Positions 9,994 to 19,107 of a stretch of 64,000 nt of DNA are shown piece by piece. The notes beneath the pieces were generated by a model. The model saw only the letters and a list, made by a program, of their open reading frames with translations, was not told where the DNA came from and searched no databases. The stretch's first letter is position 1. Each line of letters opens with the position of its first letter. The translations under genes were made by a program, and so were the position numbers. The stretch comes from Methylobacterium adhaesivum (GTDB lineage: Bacteria > Pseudomonadota > Alphaproteobacteria > Rhizobiales > Beijerinckiaceae). The stretch is taken from NCBI RefSeq assembly GCF_022179065.1, contig NZ_BPQD01000009.1:1-64000 (forward strand), given 5' to 3'.

Positions 9994-11024
9994 GGCTCGG
10001 GCCTCACTTGAATCACGATGATGCCGTCCGATTGAGGATAGTGATACTTTGCAGTTCGCGCCAACCGCATCGCACGACTCCCACTAAGCCCTTTACTTCC
10101 GGTCTTGTAATCATAGACACAGACTTTGTTGCTCGGGCTTAGCTCGTAGAGATCGAGGCGAACGGAATTATTTTCTCCGTACCCCGTCTCTTTTCCAACA
10201 CTATCGAGAGAAAGCTCAACACGAACATTAGGATAATTCAGTTGATCGAATGTATTTGCAATATCGTAATGAATCAGATTTCCAAGCCTCGCATTGTCTA
10301 ATTTGGGGTTTAGCGCGCGCAGTCGCTTTGCCGCCTCGTTCGTCACCGACTGCACCTCTTCATTGAGGGGACACGCCTGATTGAGTGTCGTTTGGTGGAT
10401 CGGGCCGACCCAGATCAACGGAAACTTCTTCCCCGCGTCCGGTTCGAAATCATAGCGCAGGGCCGTCGTACCGGGTGCCTTCCCAAAACTCGGCCCCCGC
10501 GCCAGGAGGTAGGTGAACAAAAGCGCCGCCGCCTCGAGCGTGGTCGCGACGGCGGGGGCGGCAACGAGCGGCAGGAACACCGGCCGGATCGTCGCTTCGG
10601 GCGGGGTCCCCGATCCCGAAAACGTCCCACGCGAGAGAACCTCGCCGGACTGCCCGTCACGGATGGTCTGGACGTCGCCCTCGTTTTCGAACAGGCGGCT
10701 GTCGCCATCAGGCGTGATGACCCGATGCTGTTCGTCGTCCACGTCGCGGCGGGAGCGGATGCGGAGGGTCAGAATCTCGCCGCCGCCATCGAGCAGCGTC
10801 CGCTGCTGCGTCTGCGACGGCGAACCGCTCCCGCCTCCGGACGGGCTCCACTGCCCACCGCCACCCTGGCCCGTCGGAACGCGCGGCTGGTTCGGGTCGT
10901 ACTTCCGCAACAGATGGCGGACGCGGAGCAGCTTCATCTCCGTGGTCAGGAGGGCGAGGCGAAGCCGCAGCTCGTCCAACTCATCCGTCGTGCGGGAAGG
11001 GGCGTTCCGGTCGCGCGCTGCCAT
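9990..11024 (-). CDS. Candidate polymorphic toxin with PD-(D/E)XK-like nuclease end
   Basis: A 344-aa protein. A basic helical N terminus (1-41) leads into the linker motif YDPNQPRVPTGQGGGGQW (42-59), a Gly/Ser-rich stretch, a hydrophobic segment at 149-175, and a C-terminal domain from about residue 205. That domain carries VRLDLYE (D291) followed by CVYDYKTGSKGL (D305, K307), the arrangement of a PD-(D/E)XK nuclease core. From memory, similar DPNQPRVP...GGQW linkers occur in rhizobial and Methylobacterium proteins near toxins or phage genes. I chose the ATG at 11024 because AAAGG sits 8 bases upstream; a GTG at 11033 is also in frame. DNA of the C-terminal half is visibly more AT-rich than its neighbours, suggesting transfer. 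Toxin function is inferred. Confidence 0.6.
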   Translation of the reverse strand: MAARDRNAPSRTTDELDELRLRLALLTTEMKLLRVRHLLRKYDPNQPRVPTGQGGGGQWSPSGGGSGSPSQTQQRTLLDGGGEILTLRIRSRRDVDDEQHRVITPDGDSRLFENEGDVQTIRDGQSGEVLSRGTFSGSGTPPEATIRPVFLPLVAAPAVATTLEAAALLFTYLLARGPSFGKAPGTTALRYDFEPDAGKKFPLIWVGPIHQTTLNQACPLNEEVQSVTNEAAKRLRALNPKLDNARLGNLIHYDIANTFDQLNYPNVRVELSLDSVGKETGYGENNSVRLDLYELSPSNKVCVYDYKTGSKGLSGSRAMRLARTAKYHYPQSDGIIVIQVRPEP

Positions 11025-11131
11025 GGAGAACACCTTTGTTCATGAAATGTTCCATTTCAAGCTGCACAAAATAGGAAATTATTCAAGAAAATTCGGATCT
11101 GTTCGGATCGGCCCCGGGCACCCCGAACGAG

Positions 11132-11163
11132 AAAACGCCGCCCCGCGAACGGGACGGCGTTTC
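11132..11163 (-). terminator. Terminator downstream of asd
   Basis: A hairpin of aaacgccg (11133-11140) with cggcgttt (11155-11162), extended inward by five more positions with one mismatch. Read on the minus strand it ends in GTTTTC. It lies 48 bases after the asd stop. Confidence 0.7.
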
Positions 11164-11211
11164 CGAGAGACCAGCGAAAGACCCGGTCCACGAGAGACCG
11201 GGGGAGGGGCT

Positions 11212-12243
11212 TCAGGCCGCCTGATGGCGCGGCAGCAATTTCCGGTTCACCAGCATCTCGGCGATCTGCACGGTGTTGAGGGCGGCACCCTTGCGCAGGT
11301 TGTCCGACACGCACCAGAAAGCGAGGCCGTTCTCCACGGTGGCGTCCTCACGGATGCGCGAGATGTAGGTGGCGTCCTCACCCGCCGCCTCGTGCGGGGT
11401 CATGTAGCCGCCGGGCTCGCGCTTATCGACCACGAGGATGCCGGGCGCCGAGCGCAGGATCGCGGTGGCCTGCTCGGCCGACATCGGGCTCTCGAACTCG
11501 ACGTTGACCGCCTCGGCGTGGCCGATGAACACCGGCACGCGCACGCAGGTGGCCGTGAGCTTGATCTTCGGGTCGAGCATCTTCTTCGTCTCGGCCATCA
11601 TCTTCCACTCTTCCTTCGTGAAGCCGTCTTCCATGAAGACGTCGATCTGAGGGATGACGTTGAAGGCGATGCGCTTCGGAAACTTCTCCTGCACCATCTG
11701 GCCGGCGGTGAAGACCGAGCGGGTCTGCTGGAACAGCTCGTCCATGGCGTCCTTGCCGGCACCCGAGACCGACTGGTAGGTCGAGACCACCACGCGGGTG
11801 ATCCTGGCGACATCGTGCAGGGGCTTCAGGGCGACGACGAGCTGGGCCGTCGAGCAGTTCGGGTTGGCGATGATGTTGAGCTTGGAGAAGCCCGTGATCG
11901 CGTCCGGATTCACCTCCGGCACGATGAGCGGGACGTCCTGATGGTAGCGGAACGCCGACGAGTTATCGATGACGACGCAGCCGGCCTGGCCGATACGCGG
12001 CGACCATTCCTTCGAGGTCTCGCCCCCCGCCGACATCAGGCAGATGTCCGTGTCGGAGAAGTCGTAGGAATCCAGCGCCTGCACCTTCAGGATCTTGTCG
12101 CCGAAGGAGACCTCCTGTCCCATGGAGCGGCGCGAGGCGATGGCCACCACCTCGTCGGCGGGGAACGCCCGCTCGGACAGGATATCCAGCATCTCGCGGC
12201 CCACATTGCCCGTGGCACCGACGACGGCGACCTTGTAACCCAT
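11212..12243 (-). CDS. asd: Aspartate-semialdehyde dehydrogenase
   Basis: NADPH-dependent reduction of aspartyl phosphate to aspartate semialdehyde, the shared step to lysine/diaminopimelate, threonine and methionine. At 343 aa it has the normal length. The nucleotide-binding loop GATGNVGREM is at residues 9-18, and the active-site Cys is C130 in ANPNCSTAQ. The conserved RVPVFIGHAEA follows in the C-terminal half. The frame stays open upstream, but the ATG at 12243 starts exactly where the conserved MGYKVAVVGATG begins and has GAGG just before it. A hairpin terminator follows the gene. The 276 bases between its start and the next gene's stop (12244-12519) show no coding signal. Confidence 0.96.
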   Translation of the reverse strand: MGYKVAVVGATGNVGREMLDILSERAFPADEVVAIASRRSMGQEVSFGDKILKVQALDSYDFSDTDICLMSAGGETSKEWSPRIGQAGCVVIDNSSAFRYHQDVPLIVPEVNPDAITGFSKLNIIANPNCSTAQLVVALKPLHDVARITRVVVSTYQSVSGAGKDAMDELFQQTRSVFTAGQMVQEKFPKRIAFNVIPQIDVFMEDGFTKEEWKMMAETKKMLDPKIKLTATCVRVPVFIGHAEAVNVEFESPMSAEQATAILRSAPGILVVDKREPGGYMTPHEAAGEDATYISRIREDATVENGLAFWCVSDNLRKGAALNTVQIAEMLVNRKLLPRHQAA

Positions 12244-12495
12244 GATCCTCACCCTGTTCCTCAAGACGCCCGGATCCGGGACGGCGCTCGGCGCGGTGCG
12301 AAGCGGCAACGTTCGGGTTCGGGCGCCGATCTCGACGAAATCCTCCTCACCGTGCGCCGCCCTCCCGGACTGAGGAGGACGGCGGCCTGCCGGCCGCAGA
12401 GGTCACACCGCATCGCGGCATGATTCGACAAGGGCGGGAGCAAGACGCCTCGCACCCGAGGCTGTCAAGGGTTCGACCCCGGTTTCAGGGGGCCA

Positions 12496-12513
12496 AGGGG
12501 CGATGCCGCCCCT
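12496..12513 (-). terminator. Possible terminator hairpin after the LLM gene
   Basis: aggggcg (12496-12502) pairs with cgcccct (12507-12513) around a 4-base loop, just past the stop of the minus-strand gene. There is no T run, so this is a weak call. Confidence 0.3.
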
Positions 12514-12519
12514 CCCGCG

Positions 12520-13530
12520 TCACGCCACCCGGGCCGGGCGCCGCTCCAGGCCGTCGCGCACCTCCACCAGGATCGCGTAGGACCGGTGGCGCGCGGCGGG
12601 ATCGTGGATCGCACTCGCGACCATGAGTTCGTCGGCGCCCGTCTCGGCCACGAGATCGGCAAGCCCCCGCGCGATGGTGTCGGGCGAGCCAACGAGGGAG
12701 CGGGCGAGCATCCGCGACGCCTGCGCCTTCTCGGGTGCGGACCAGTACGCCTCGATATCCGGGATCGGCGGCCGCAGCAGGCCGCGCGTGCCGCGCAGAA
12801 GGTGAGTGAATTGCTGCTGGGCCGAGGTGAACAGGTGGCGCGCCTCGGCGTCGGTGGGGGCGGCGACGACGTTGACGCCGATCATCGCGTGCGGGGCCGC
12901 GAGTTGGGGGGAGGGGACGAAATTCGCCCGGTAGGTCGCGAGAGCCGGCAGCAGGGCGTCGGGGGCGAAATGCGATGCGAAGGCGTAAGGTAGGCCGAAG
13001 GCGGCGGCGAGCTGCGCGCCGAACAGGCTTGACCCGAGAATCCACAGGGGCACCTTCAGGCCGGTGCCGGGTACGGCCTGCACCGCCTGTCCGGGCTGGA
13101 GGTCACCGAACAGGGCCTGGAGCTCGCGAACGTCCTGAGGGAAGGTGTCGGCCGCCTCCGGCGACCGGCGCAGGGCCCGCGTGGTGCGCGGATCGGTGCC
13201 GGGCGCCCGGCCGAGGCCGAGGTCGATCCGGCCCGGATACAGGGCCTCCAGGGTGCCGAACTGTTCGGCGATGACGAGGGGCGAATGGTTCGGCAGCATG
13301 ACGCCGCCGGCCCCGACGCGGATGCGGCGCGTGCCCTCGGCAATGTAGCCGACCACCACCGCCGTCGCCGCGCTGGCGATCCCGATCATGTTGTGGTGCT
13401 CGGCCACCCAGTAGCGCCGATAGCCGAGATCCTCGGCGTGACGGGCGAGGGCACGAGCGTTGCGCAGGGCGTCGCCCGGCGTCGAACCGTCGGGCACCGG
13501 CGCCAGATCGAGAACGGAAAGCGGAATCAT
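12520..13530 (-). CDS. Luciferase-like (LLM class) flavin oxidoreductase
   Basis: A 336-aa bacterial-luciferase-fold protein of the YhbW/MsnO8 group. These are presumed FMN or F420-type flavin-dependent oxidoreductases, with substrates mostly unknown. It begins [12 protein letters not shown], typical of the group, followed by [18 protein letters not shown] near residue 39, [20 protein letters not shown] near 74 and [14 protein letters not shown] near 100. It is not linked to the sulfonate monooxygenases later in the window and belongs to a different subfamily. It has no operon partner: its promoter region faces the plus-strand gene at 13636 across a 105-base divergent gap. Confidence 0.88.
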   Translation of the reverse strand: MIPLSVLDLAPVPDGSTPGDALRNARALARHAEDLGYRRYWVAEHHNMIGIASAATAVVVGYIAEGTRRIRVGAGGVMLPNHSPLVIAEQFGTLEALYPGRIDLGLGRAPGTDPRTTRALRRSPEAADTFPQDVRELQALFGDLQPGQAVQAVPGTGLKVPLWILGSSLFGAQLAAAFGLPYAFASHFAPDALLPALATYRANFVPSPQLAAPHAMIGVNVVAAPTDAEARHLFTSAQQQFTHLLRGTRGLLRPPIPDIEAYWSAPEKAQASRMLARSLVGSPDTIARGLADLVAETGADELMVASAIHDPAARHRSYAILVEVRDGLERRPARVA

Positions 13531-13635
13531 CTGCGGCTGTCCCTGTCGATCCCTAGCGATGGATCGTGATGCCCCTCACCGGAGATCGCAACGCAGGGGC
13601 GGGGGCGCAAGCGCACCGCGTCATGCCGTCACCGC

Positions 13636-14631
13636 GTGAACCCTTTCGCCGAGGGCTCTGACCCGGCCCTGCCGTCCTTAAGACGCGATTCACCGCGACG
13701 ACCGAAACCCGCGCCGCCGCGCACGGTCGAAACCGGATCGTATCGCCCGGCCGCCGAGGATCGCCTCCGAGAACGGCTGGAGGGATACGGTTTGCGGCAG
13801 TGGGTAACGAGCGACGACGAAGCGGACCGGACGGCCCTCCGAAGGCAGCCCTCTTCCGGGCTGCGCCTGTTCACCCGCCTCGCCTGCGCCGCCGCCGCCA
13901 TCGCCGGCCTCAGCCTGTTCGCCCGAGAGGCCCGCCAACCGGGTGAACGCCGGGGCACTGACGCCACGCCCGTTTCCGAGGCCCTGACGCCGTTCGTGCC
14001 GAGCATCGGTCCCGTGGTCCGTGCGGCCATACCGACCGTCGTCACGGCACCGCGATTCCGCCTCGACGCTTCGGACAGCTTGGAGCCGGCGCGGGCCGAG
14101 GGCGTCCGCATCGATGCCGGTGGCCGGCGCGAGGAGACCTTCAGCCAAGGCGCCTTCCCGACCCTCGAGGCGCCCCACCTGCGCCTCATTGTCGGTGAGG
14201 CCGGACCGGGCGCGCCGGCCCGCACCCTGTTCGTTGCCCTGGCGCGGCGTGCCGCCGACGGCCCCGGCCTCTCGGTGATCCGCACGGGCGAGCGCGGACG
14301 CATCGAAACCAAGTTCGGTGCCGTCGAGACCCTGGAAGCGACCTTCAGCGGCTCCCTCGACCGCGTCTGCACCGGTTTCTCCGGATCGGCCGGGGACGCC
14401 TTCCGCTTCGAGGGATGGCTCTGCGCCCCCCTCGGCCAAGCCCCGGAGCCCCGCGCCGTGGCCTGCGCCCTCGATGCCCTCGTGCCCGCGGGGCTCGAAC
14501 CACCCGGCTTCGCGGGCCGACGCGATCCGGCCTGCCGGCCGGCACCCGACACGCGCACTGGCTCCCTGACACCGGCGGCCCCGCGAAAAATTGAGGCCAG
14601 ATTGCGGCGAATCGTGCAAGCGCGGCCATAA
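13636..14631 (+). CDS. Hypothetical membrane-anchored protein
   Basis: A 331-aa protein of no family I recognise. It starts at GTG; no earlier ATG fits. A basic, proline-rich N-terminal region of about 75 residues precedes one hydrophobic segment (about 79-96, LFTRLACAAAAIAGLSLFA). The remaining 230 residues would lie outside the membrane. That part contains paired cysteines (VCTGF, GWLCAP, VACALD, PACRP) compatible with disulfides in the periplasm. It is transcribed divergently from the LLM gene. The layout suggests a bitopic envelope protein. No function can be assigned. Confidence 0.6.
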   Translation: MNPFAEGSDPALPSLRRDSPRRPKPAPPRTVETGSYRPAAEDRLRERLEGYGLRQWVTSDDEADRTALRRQPSSGLRLFTRLACAAAAIAGLSLFAREARQPGERRGTDATPVSEALTPFVPSIGPVVRAAIPTVVTAPRFRLDASDSLEPARAEGVRIDAGGRREETFSQGAFPTLEAPHLRLIVGEAGPGAPARTLFVALARRAADGPGLSVIRTGERGRIETKFGAVETLEATFSGSLDRVCTGFSGSAGDAFRFEGWLCAPLGQAPEPRAVACALDALVPAGLEPPGFAGRRDPACRPAPDTRTGSLTPAAPRKIEARLRRIVQARP

Positions 14632-14737
14632 TCTGGGAACTAAGGCGGCGCCTCGAACGTCAACACCACAACAGGACGGCTGAGTTTCTTAAGAGGTTCG
14701 GCCTACACATCCTCTCCAGATTTGAACAAGGTGCATC

Positions 14738-15139
14738 ATGCGCTCTGCTACGATTGCCCTGATGGGCGCCCTGACCCTCGCCGGCGTCGGACTCAACACG
14801 GCCGCCGAGGCCCAGGGCCGCTACGCTCCCGCTGGTGTGCGGGTGAGTCAGCCGCTGCCGATCCGTATTCGCCCGCGCTCCTGGCTCGATGCCGGCAACG
14901 TTGTCGAAGCCAACAACGGCTCCGTGAGCAACCCGGCTACGAACCCGCAGCTCATCGCGGCGAGCTACCTGAACTCCCCGCCCTACGGCCGCAACGACCG
15001 CTTCGGCACGGGCATCCTGCCCGATCCCATTACCAATGGGCCGTTCATCGGTGCGCGGTCGAGCGCGATCCGCAACATCGATTTTTCCGGCCTCGACCCG
15101 ATCCTCGATCCAACTTCGCCCCTGGCGAATCGCTACTAA
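14738..15139 (+). CDS. Small secreted hypothetical protein
   Basis: A 133-aa protein with a clear signal peptide (residues 1 to about 25, ending TAAEAQG). The mature part of about 108 residues has no cysteines and is rich in Asn, Pro and Arg, with NNGSVSNPATNPQ and the C-terminal DFSGLDPILDPTSPLANRY. The ATG has AAGG 7 bases upstream. A strong terminator follows directly, so it is a single-gene unit. Export to the periplasm is well supported by the signal sequence. The function is unknown. Confidence 0.72.
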   Translation: MRSATIALMGALTLAGVGLNTAAEAQGRYAPAGVRVSQPLPIRIRPRSWLDAGNVVEANNGSVSNPATNPQLIAASYLNSPPYGRNDRFGTGILPDPITNGPFIGARSSAIRNIDFSGLDPILDPTSPLANRY

Positions 15140-15162
15140 GATCGACCTGGTATCAGGGAACG

Positions 15163-15200
15163 AAAAAAGGCGTCGCCCCTCGGGGCGGCGCTTTTTTTCG
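15163..15200 (+). terminator. Strong rho-independent terminator
   Basis: A GC-rich stem (gcgtcgcccc / ggggcggcgc, one mismatch) around a 2-base loop, flanked by six A on the left and seven T (15192-15198) on the right. The A/T flanks make it potentially bidirectional. It ends the small secreted protein gene. Confidence 0.9.
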
Positions 15201-15277
15201 TCGGTCGAAGGGGAGTCGAATTCGCGACGCGTCACCGTTACAACACCGCAACTTCGTACGCCGAGCAGACGGGCCCG

Positions 15278-16072
15278 ATGACGTCAGATGAAACGGACGG
15301 TGCGGATGCGCCGCGCGCACGGTGGCGCCGGGTCCTACGCTGGCTGCCTATCGCAGCGATGATCGCCACGTCCCTCGCGATCCTCGCTTCAGGTATCACC
15401 CGTCTCCTCGACCTGGACACGCTCCTCGCCTCACGCGCATGGCTGAGCGACGCAGTGGCCCGCAACCCCACCGGGGCCATGGCGGCGGCAATCTTGGCCT
15501 ATGTCGGCGCCGTCGTGGTCTCCGTGCCGGCGACCCTGTTTCTCACGGTCTTGTGCGGCTTCCTGTTCGGCATCGTTCCAGGCGCTCTCATCGCCGTAGC
15601 CTCCGCGAGCATGGGGGCGGCCATCGTGTTCTCCATTGGACGGGGGCCGGCCTCGGAGCTGCTCCGGCGCCGGGCCGGCCCCCGCCTCGCAGGCCTCGCC
15701 GAAGGGTTTCGGCGGGATGCGTTCGGATACATCACCTTCCTGCGTCTATTGCCGATCTTCCCGTTCTGGCTGACCAATCTCGCGCCGGCGGCCTTCGGCG
15801 TGTCGTTGCGGACCTTCTTCCTCGCGACGATCCTAGGCCTCACGCCCGGCGCCCTCGTCTACGCCACCACGGGCGCCGCCATCGAGGAGGTGGTGGCCAC
15901 GCACGAGGCCGCGCTGGCCGCCTGTGCCCTCGGCGACGGCACGCGCTGTGGGCAGGCTCTGACCCTGCGCAGCCTCATCACCCCGACGATGCTCGCCGGC
16001 CTCGCTGCCCTCGCGGCCTTCGCCCTCCTGTCCGTGCTCCTGCGCCGCCGCCTTGCGAGAGAGCACGCGTAG
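15278..16072 (+). CDS. TVP38/TMEM64 (VTT/DedA-like) membrane protein
   Basis: A 264-aa inner-membrane protein of the VTT-domain family. It has a cytoplasmic N terminus, a first TM at about 22-41, a cluster of hydrophobic segments at about 67-125, and the conserved core FLRLLPIFPFWLTNLAPAAF (about 149-168). The last TM is near 231-255. The Arg and Pro-rich re-entrant loop of the family is visible in LRLLPIFPFWLTN. Family members are linked to lipid scrambling or transport and membrane homeostasis; the bacterial role is not settled. No operon partner is evident. Confidence 0.88.
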   Translation: MTSDETDGADAPRARWRRVLRWLPIAAMIATSLAILASGITRLLDLDTLLASRAWLSDAVARNPTGAMAAAILAYVGAVVVSVPATLFLTVLCGFLFGIVPGALIAVASASMGAAIVFSIGRGPASELLRRRAGPRLAGLAEGFRRDAFGYITFLRLLPIFPFWLTNLAPAAFGVSLRTFFLATILGLTPGALVYATTGAAIEEVVATHEAALAACALGDGTRCGQALTLRSLITPTMLAGLAALAAFALLSVLLRRRLAREHA

Positions 16073-16416
16073 GCCGTGGCGTGTCCAGATCGCCCCCCTT
16101 CAGGCCGAAGTGGCAGACGCAGATATAAGCGTTACCCGAGGACACGGGACCATTTTCGTCCGCGCGGATCTGTATTAGACTATCACAGGTTGGTTTTCAC
16201 GGACGGTGACGAACCGTCTCCGTCGATCTCTCCGCGACGATCGGTACGAGCTTCGCTCGACCGCCGCGCGGGCCGGGGCGATCCGCCACCGTTTCAAGAC
16301 GGGGCCGCATCGCCTCGCCTCGGCGGCCCACCTTCGAACACCGTCCCGCGCGGACCGTTCGTCGCTAGCATCCGTCACGAGCCAGCGCCGTAGGGCGACC
16401 GAGGTTGAACGTCTCC
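16073..16416 (+). other. Non-coding stretch before the histidine kinase
   Basis: 344 bases with no convincing gene. It contains a short dyad, gacggt (16202-16207) and accgtc (16213-16218), downstream of an AT-richer stretch (16120-16200) that could hold the kinase promoter. Nothing else is recognisable. Confidence 0.4.
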
Positions 16417-17880
16417 ATGAGGTCCCGCGGCTCCGAACACGAGGCTTTTTCGGCGGGCTCGACACCGCTTGTCCACGCGGCGGCGAGGCGGGCGTCCCTA
16501 CCGAGGCTCGGCCTATCCGGCCGGGTGTTCCTCCTCACAGTCGCGCTCGTCGGCCTGTGCGAAATTCTAATCTACGTGCCTACCGTGGCGAACTACCGGG
16601 TGATGTGGCTCTCGGACCGGATCGCGGCCGCCTATGTGGCCGCCCTCGTGGTCGATGCCTCACCAGGTCAAACCGCCCCGAACGACTTCATCGACAGGCT
16701 GCTGACGGGCGTCGGCGCCAGTGCCGTCATCGTCTCCGGCGAGACCCGTAAGGTGATCGCCCGCGAGACGCCACCCGATACCGTGTCCCACGTTGTCGAC
16801 CTCCAGTCCAACGGCTGGACGCACTCCATCGCTGGGGCCTGGTCGACCCTGTTTCAGCCGGCGCAGGGGCCCATTCGGGTCATCGGCAAGCGTCGAGACG
16901 GGTTCGCTCCCGTGGAGATCATTCTCGACGAAACACCCCTGCGCCGAGCCATGGTGAAGTTCTGCCTGCGCCTGCTCGGCACGTCCATGATCGTCGCCGC
17001 CGTGGTCGCCGGCCTCGTGTTCCTCGTCCTGCAGCGTGTCATCGTCCGGCCCGTGCGGCTCCTCGTCTCGAACATCACCGCGTTCGCAGGCGATCCAGAG
17101 GCGACGAATCGCGTCATCGTCCCGTCGGGGCGCAACGACGAGGTCGGGGATGCCGAGGTGGCTCTGGCGCAGATGGAGATGGCGTTGGCGGAGGAGTTGC
17201 GGGCCAAGCGGCACTTGGCCGATCTCGGCCTCTCGGTCAGCAAGATCAACCATGAGATGCGTAACCTACTCACCACGGCCCAGCTTCTCGGAGACCGTCT
17301 GGAAGGGGTAACCGATCCGGTGGTGCAGCGCGTTGCGCCTCGCCTGGTGGCGACCCTCGGCCGGGCGATCCGGTTCTGCGAGGAGACGCTGGCCTACGGC
17401 CGGGCGACGGAGCGCCACCCCCAGAAGCGGACGTTCCTCCTGGCTCCACTCCTGGCGGATCAGGCCGACATGTCCGGTCGCGGGCCGAACTGCCCCGTCG
17501 TCTTTCGGGAGATCTGCGCGCCCGACATCACAGTCCACGCCGATCCAGAGCAGCTCTCCCGGGCCCTGGCCAACCTCGTGCGCAATGCCGTGGAGGCCAT
17601 GCAGGCCGAACCGTCGTCCACGCCCCTTGTTACCCTCGAGGCCGGCCGGACAGGCGACAGGGTGACGATCCTGGTGACAGATAACGGGCCGGGCCTACCG
17701 GCGCGGGCGCGTGAACACCTGTTCGCGCCATTCAAGGGTTCGACCCGGCCGGGGGGAACCGGCCTCGGCCTCTCCATCGCGGCCGAACTCATCGCCCTCA
17801 ACGGCGGCATCATCTCCCTCGACCATACCCAGTCCAGCGTGCAGTTCCGCATCACGCTGCCGGCCGGGAAACGGTCCTGA
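16417..17880 (+). CDS. Orphan sensor histidine kinase
   Basis: A 487-aa two-component sensor kinase. TM1 (about residues 32-52) and TM2 (about 187-207) flank an extracytoplasmic sensor region of about 130 residues, followed by a HAMP-like linker. The HisKA helix has SKINHEMRNLL with phospho-acceptor H279. The ATPase domain has the N box NLVRNAVEAM, G1 box DNGPGLP and G2 box GGTGLGLSIA, so it should be active. The ATG at 16417 has GAGG 12 bases upstream; an in-frame TTG at 16405 abuts that GAGG and is unlikely. No response regulator lies beside it, so its partner is unknown. It converges on bioB. Confidence 0.9.
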   Translation: MRSRGSEHEAFSAGSTPLVHAAARRASLPRLGLSGRVFLLTVALVGLCEILIYVPTVANYRVMWLSDRIAAAYVAALVVDASPGQTAPNDFIDRLLTGVGASAVIVSGETRKVIARETPPDTVSHVVDLQSNGWTHSIAGAWSTLFQPAQGPIRVIGKRRDGFAPVEIILDETPLRRAMVKFCLRLLGTSMIVAAVVAGLVFLVLQRVIVRPVRLLVSNITAFAGDPEATNRVIVPSGRNDEVGDAEVALAQMEMALAEELRAKRHLADLGLSVSKINHEMRNLLTTAQLLGDRLEGVTDPVVQRVAPRLVATLGRAIRFCEETLAYGRATERHPQKRTFLLAPLLADQADMSGRGPNCPVVFREICAPDITVHADPEQLSRALANLVRNAVEAMQAEPSSTPLVTLEAGRTGDRVTILVTDNGPGLPARAREHLFAPFKGSTRPGGTGLGLSIAAELIALNGGIISLDHTQSSVQFRITLPAGKRS

Positions 17881-18037
17881 TCCACCCCCCGGCTCCAGGG
17901 AGGATGGATTCCTTAGGCCGAACCCGTGGCGGGTCCGGGCGAGCGGCGCGGGTCGGCGGCCCCAACAAGGCGTCTGGCCTTGTCCGACGCCCAAGGGAGG
18001 ATCGCTTCGCAACCCCGCCCGTTTCGCTTACGGCCGG

Positions 18038-19060
18038 TTACTCGGCCGCCGCGAGGGTCAGGCCCGGCACGGTAATGCCGAGGTCGCGCAGGAGTTCAGC
18101 GTCGGCGTCGGTTTCGTTGTTCTCCGTGGTCAGCAGGCGCTCGCCGTAGAAGATCGAGTTGGCGCCGGCCAGGAAGCACAGGATCTGCGCCTCGCGGGTG
18201 AGGTCCTTGCGCCCGGCGCTGAGGCGCACGCGGGCGCGCGGCATCACGATGCGGGCGGTGGCGCACATGCGCACGAGGTCGAGGGGATCGACGGCGGGGC
18301 GCTCCGCCAGGGGGGTACCGGCCACGGCCACGAGGGCATTGATCGGCACGCTCTCGGGGTGAGGCGCGTGGTTGGCCAGCACCTGCAGCATGGAGGCCCG
18401 GTCCGTCACGCCCTCGCCCATGCCGACGATGCCCCCGCAGCAGACGCCGATGCCGGCATCGCGCACGTTCTGAAGGGTGGTCAGCCGGTCCTCGTAGGTC
18501 CGCGTCGAGATGATGTCGCCGTAGAATTCTGGGCCCGTGTCGAGGTTGTGGTTGTAGGAGGTGAGTCCCGCCTCGGCGAGGCGCGCCGCCTGCGAGGGAT
18601 TGAGCATCCCCAGGGTCACGCAGGCTTCCATGCCGAGGTTGCGCACGCCGCGCACCATGGCGAGCACGGCATCGAATTCGGGGCCATCCTTGGGCTGGCG
18701 CCAAGCGGCCCCCATGCAGAAGCGGTGCGCGCCCGATGCCTTGGCGGCGGCGGCCTCCTTCAGCACGGCGTCCACGGGCATCAGCCGCTCGCGCGGCACG
18801 CCGGCTTCCTTGTGGTGGGCCGATTGCGGACAATAGGCGCAATCCTCGGGACAGCCGCCGGTCTTGATCGACAGAAGGCTCGCCCGCTGGATGTCGGCCG
18901 GGTCGTTGTGGGCGCGGTGCACCTCCGCCGCCCGGTAGACGAGGTCGAGGAGCGGCAGGTCGTGGATCGCCTGGATCTCCGGCACGGTCCAGTCATGCCG
19001 GATCGCGGAAGTCGCCAGGACGGGGCGGGCGGCCGAAGTCTCAGTCATCGTCTCGATCAT
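18038..19060 (-). CDS. bioB: Biotin synthase
   Basis: A radical-SAM enzyme inserting sulfur into dethiobiotin, the last step of biotin synthesis. At 340 aa it has the normal length. The SAM cluster motif is C70-x3-C74-x2-C77 ([13 protein letters not shown]), matching E. coli C53/C57/C60. The further cluster ligands and [12 protein letters not shown] are present. The first ATG (19060) has GGAG very close; a second in-frame ATG four codons later (19048) is an alternative start. No other bio genes are adjacent. The biotin produced would serve the PccA carboxylase encoded later in this window, among others. Confidence 0.96.
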   Translation of the reverse strand: MIETMTETSAARPVLATSAIRHDWTVPEIQAIHDLPLLDLVYRAAEVHRAHNDPADIQRASLLSIKTGGCPEDCAYCPQSAHHKEAGVPRERLMPVDAVLKEAAAAKASGAHRFCMGAAWRQPKDGPEFDAVLAMVRGVRNLGMEACVTLGMLNPSQAARLAEAGLTSYNHNLDTGPEFYGDIISTRTYEDRLTTLQNVRDAGIGVCCGGIVGMGEGVTDRASMLQVLANHAPHPESVPINALVAVAGTPLAERPAVDPLDLVRMCATARIVMPRARVRLSAGRKDLTREAQILCFLAGANSIFYGERLLTTENNETDADAELLRDLGITVPGLTLAAAE

Positions 19061-19107
19061 GGCTCCACAAGGCGAATTCCACCCGAAAAATCAAGGCCGG
19101 GACCGGT

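Noticed and set aside
12310-12519. Regulatory RNA upstream of asd (lysine riboswitch)
   Set aside because: I found none of the conserved L-box blocks. The gap is GC-rich without a convincing fold.
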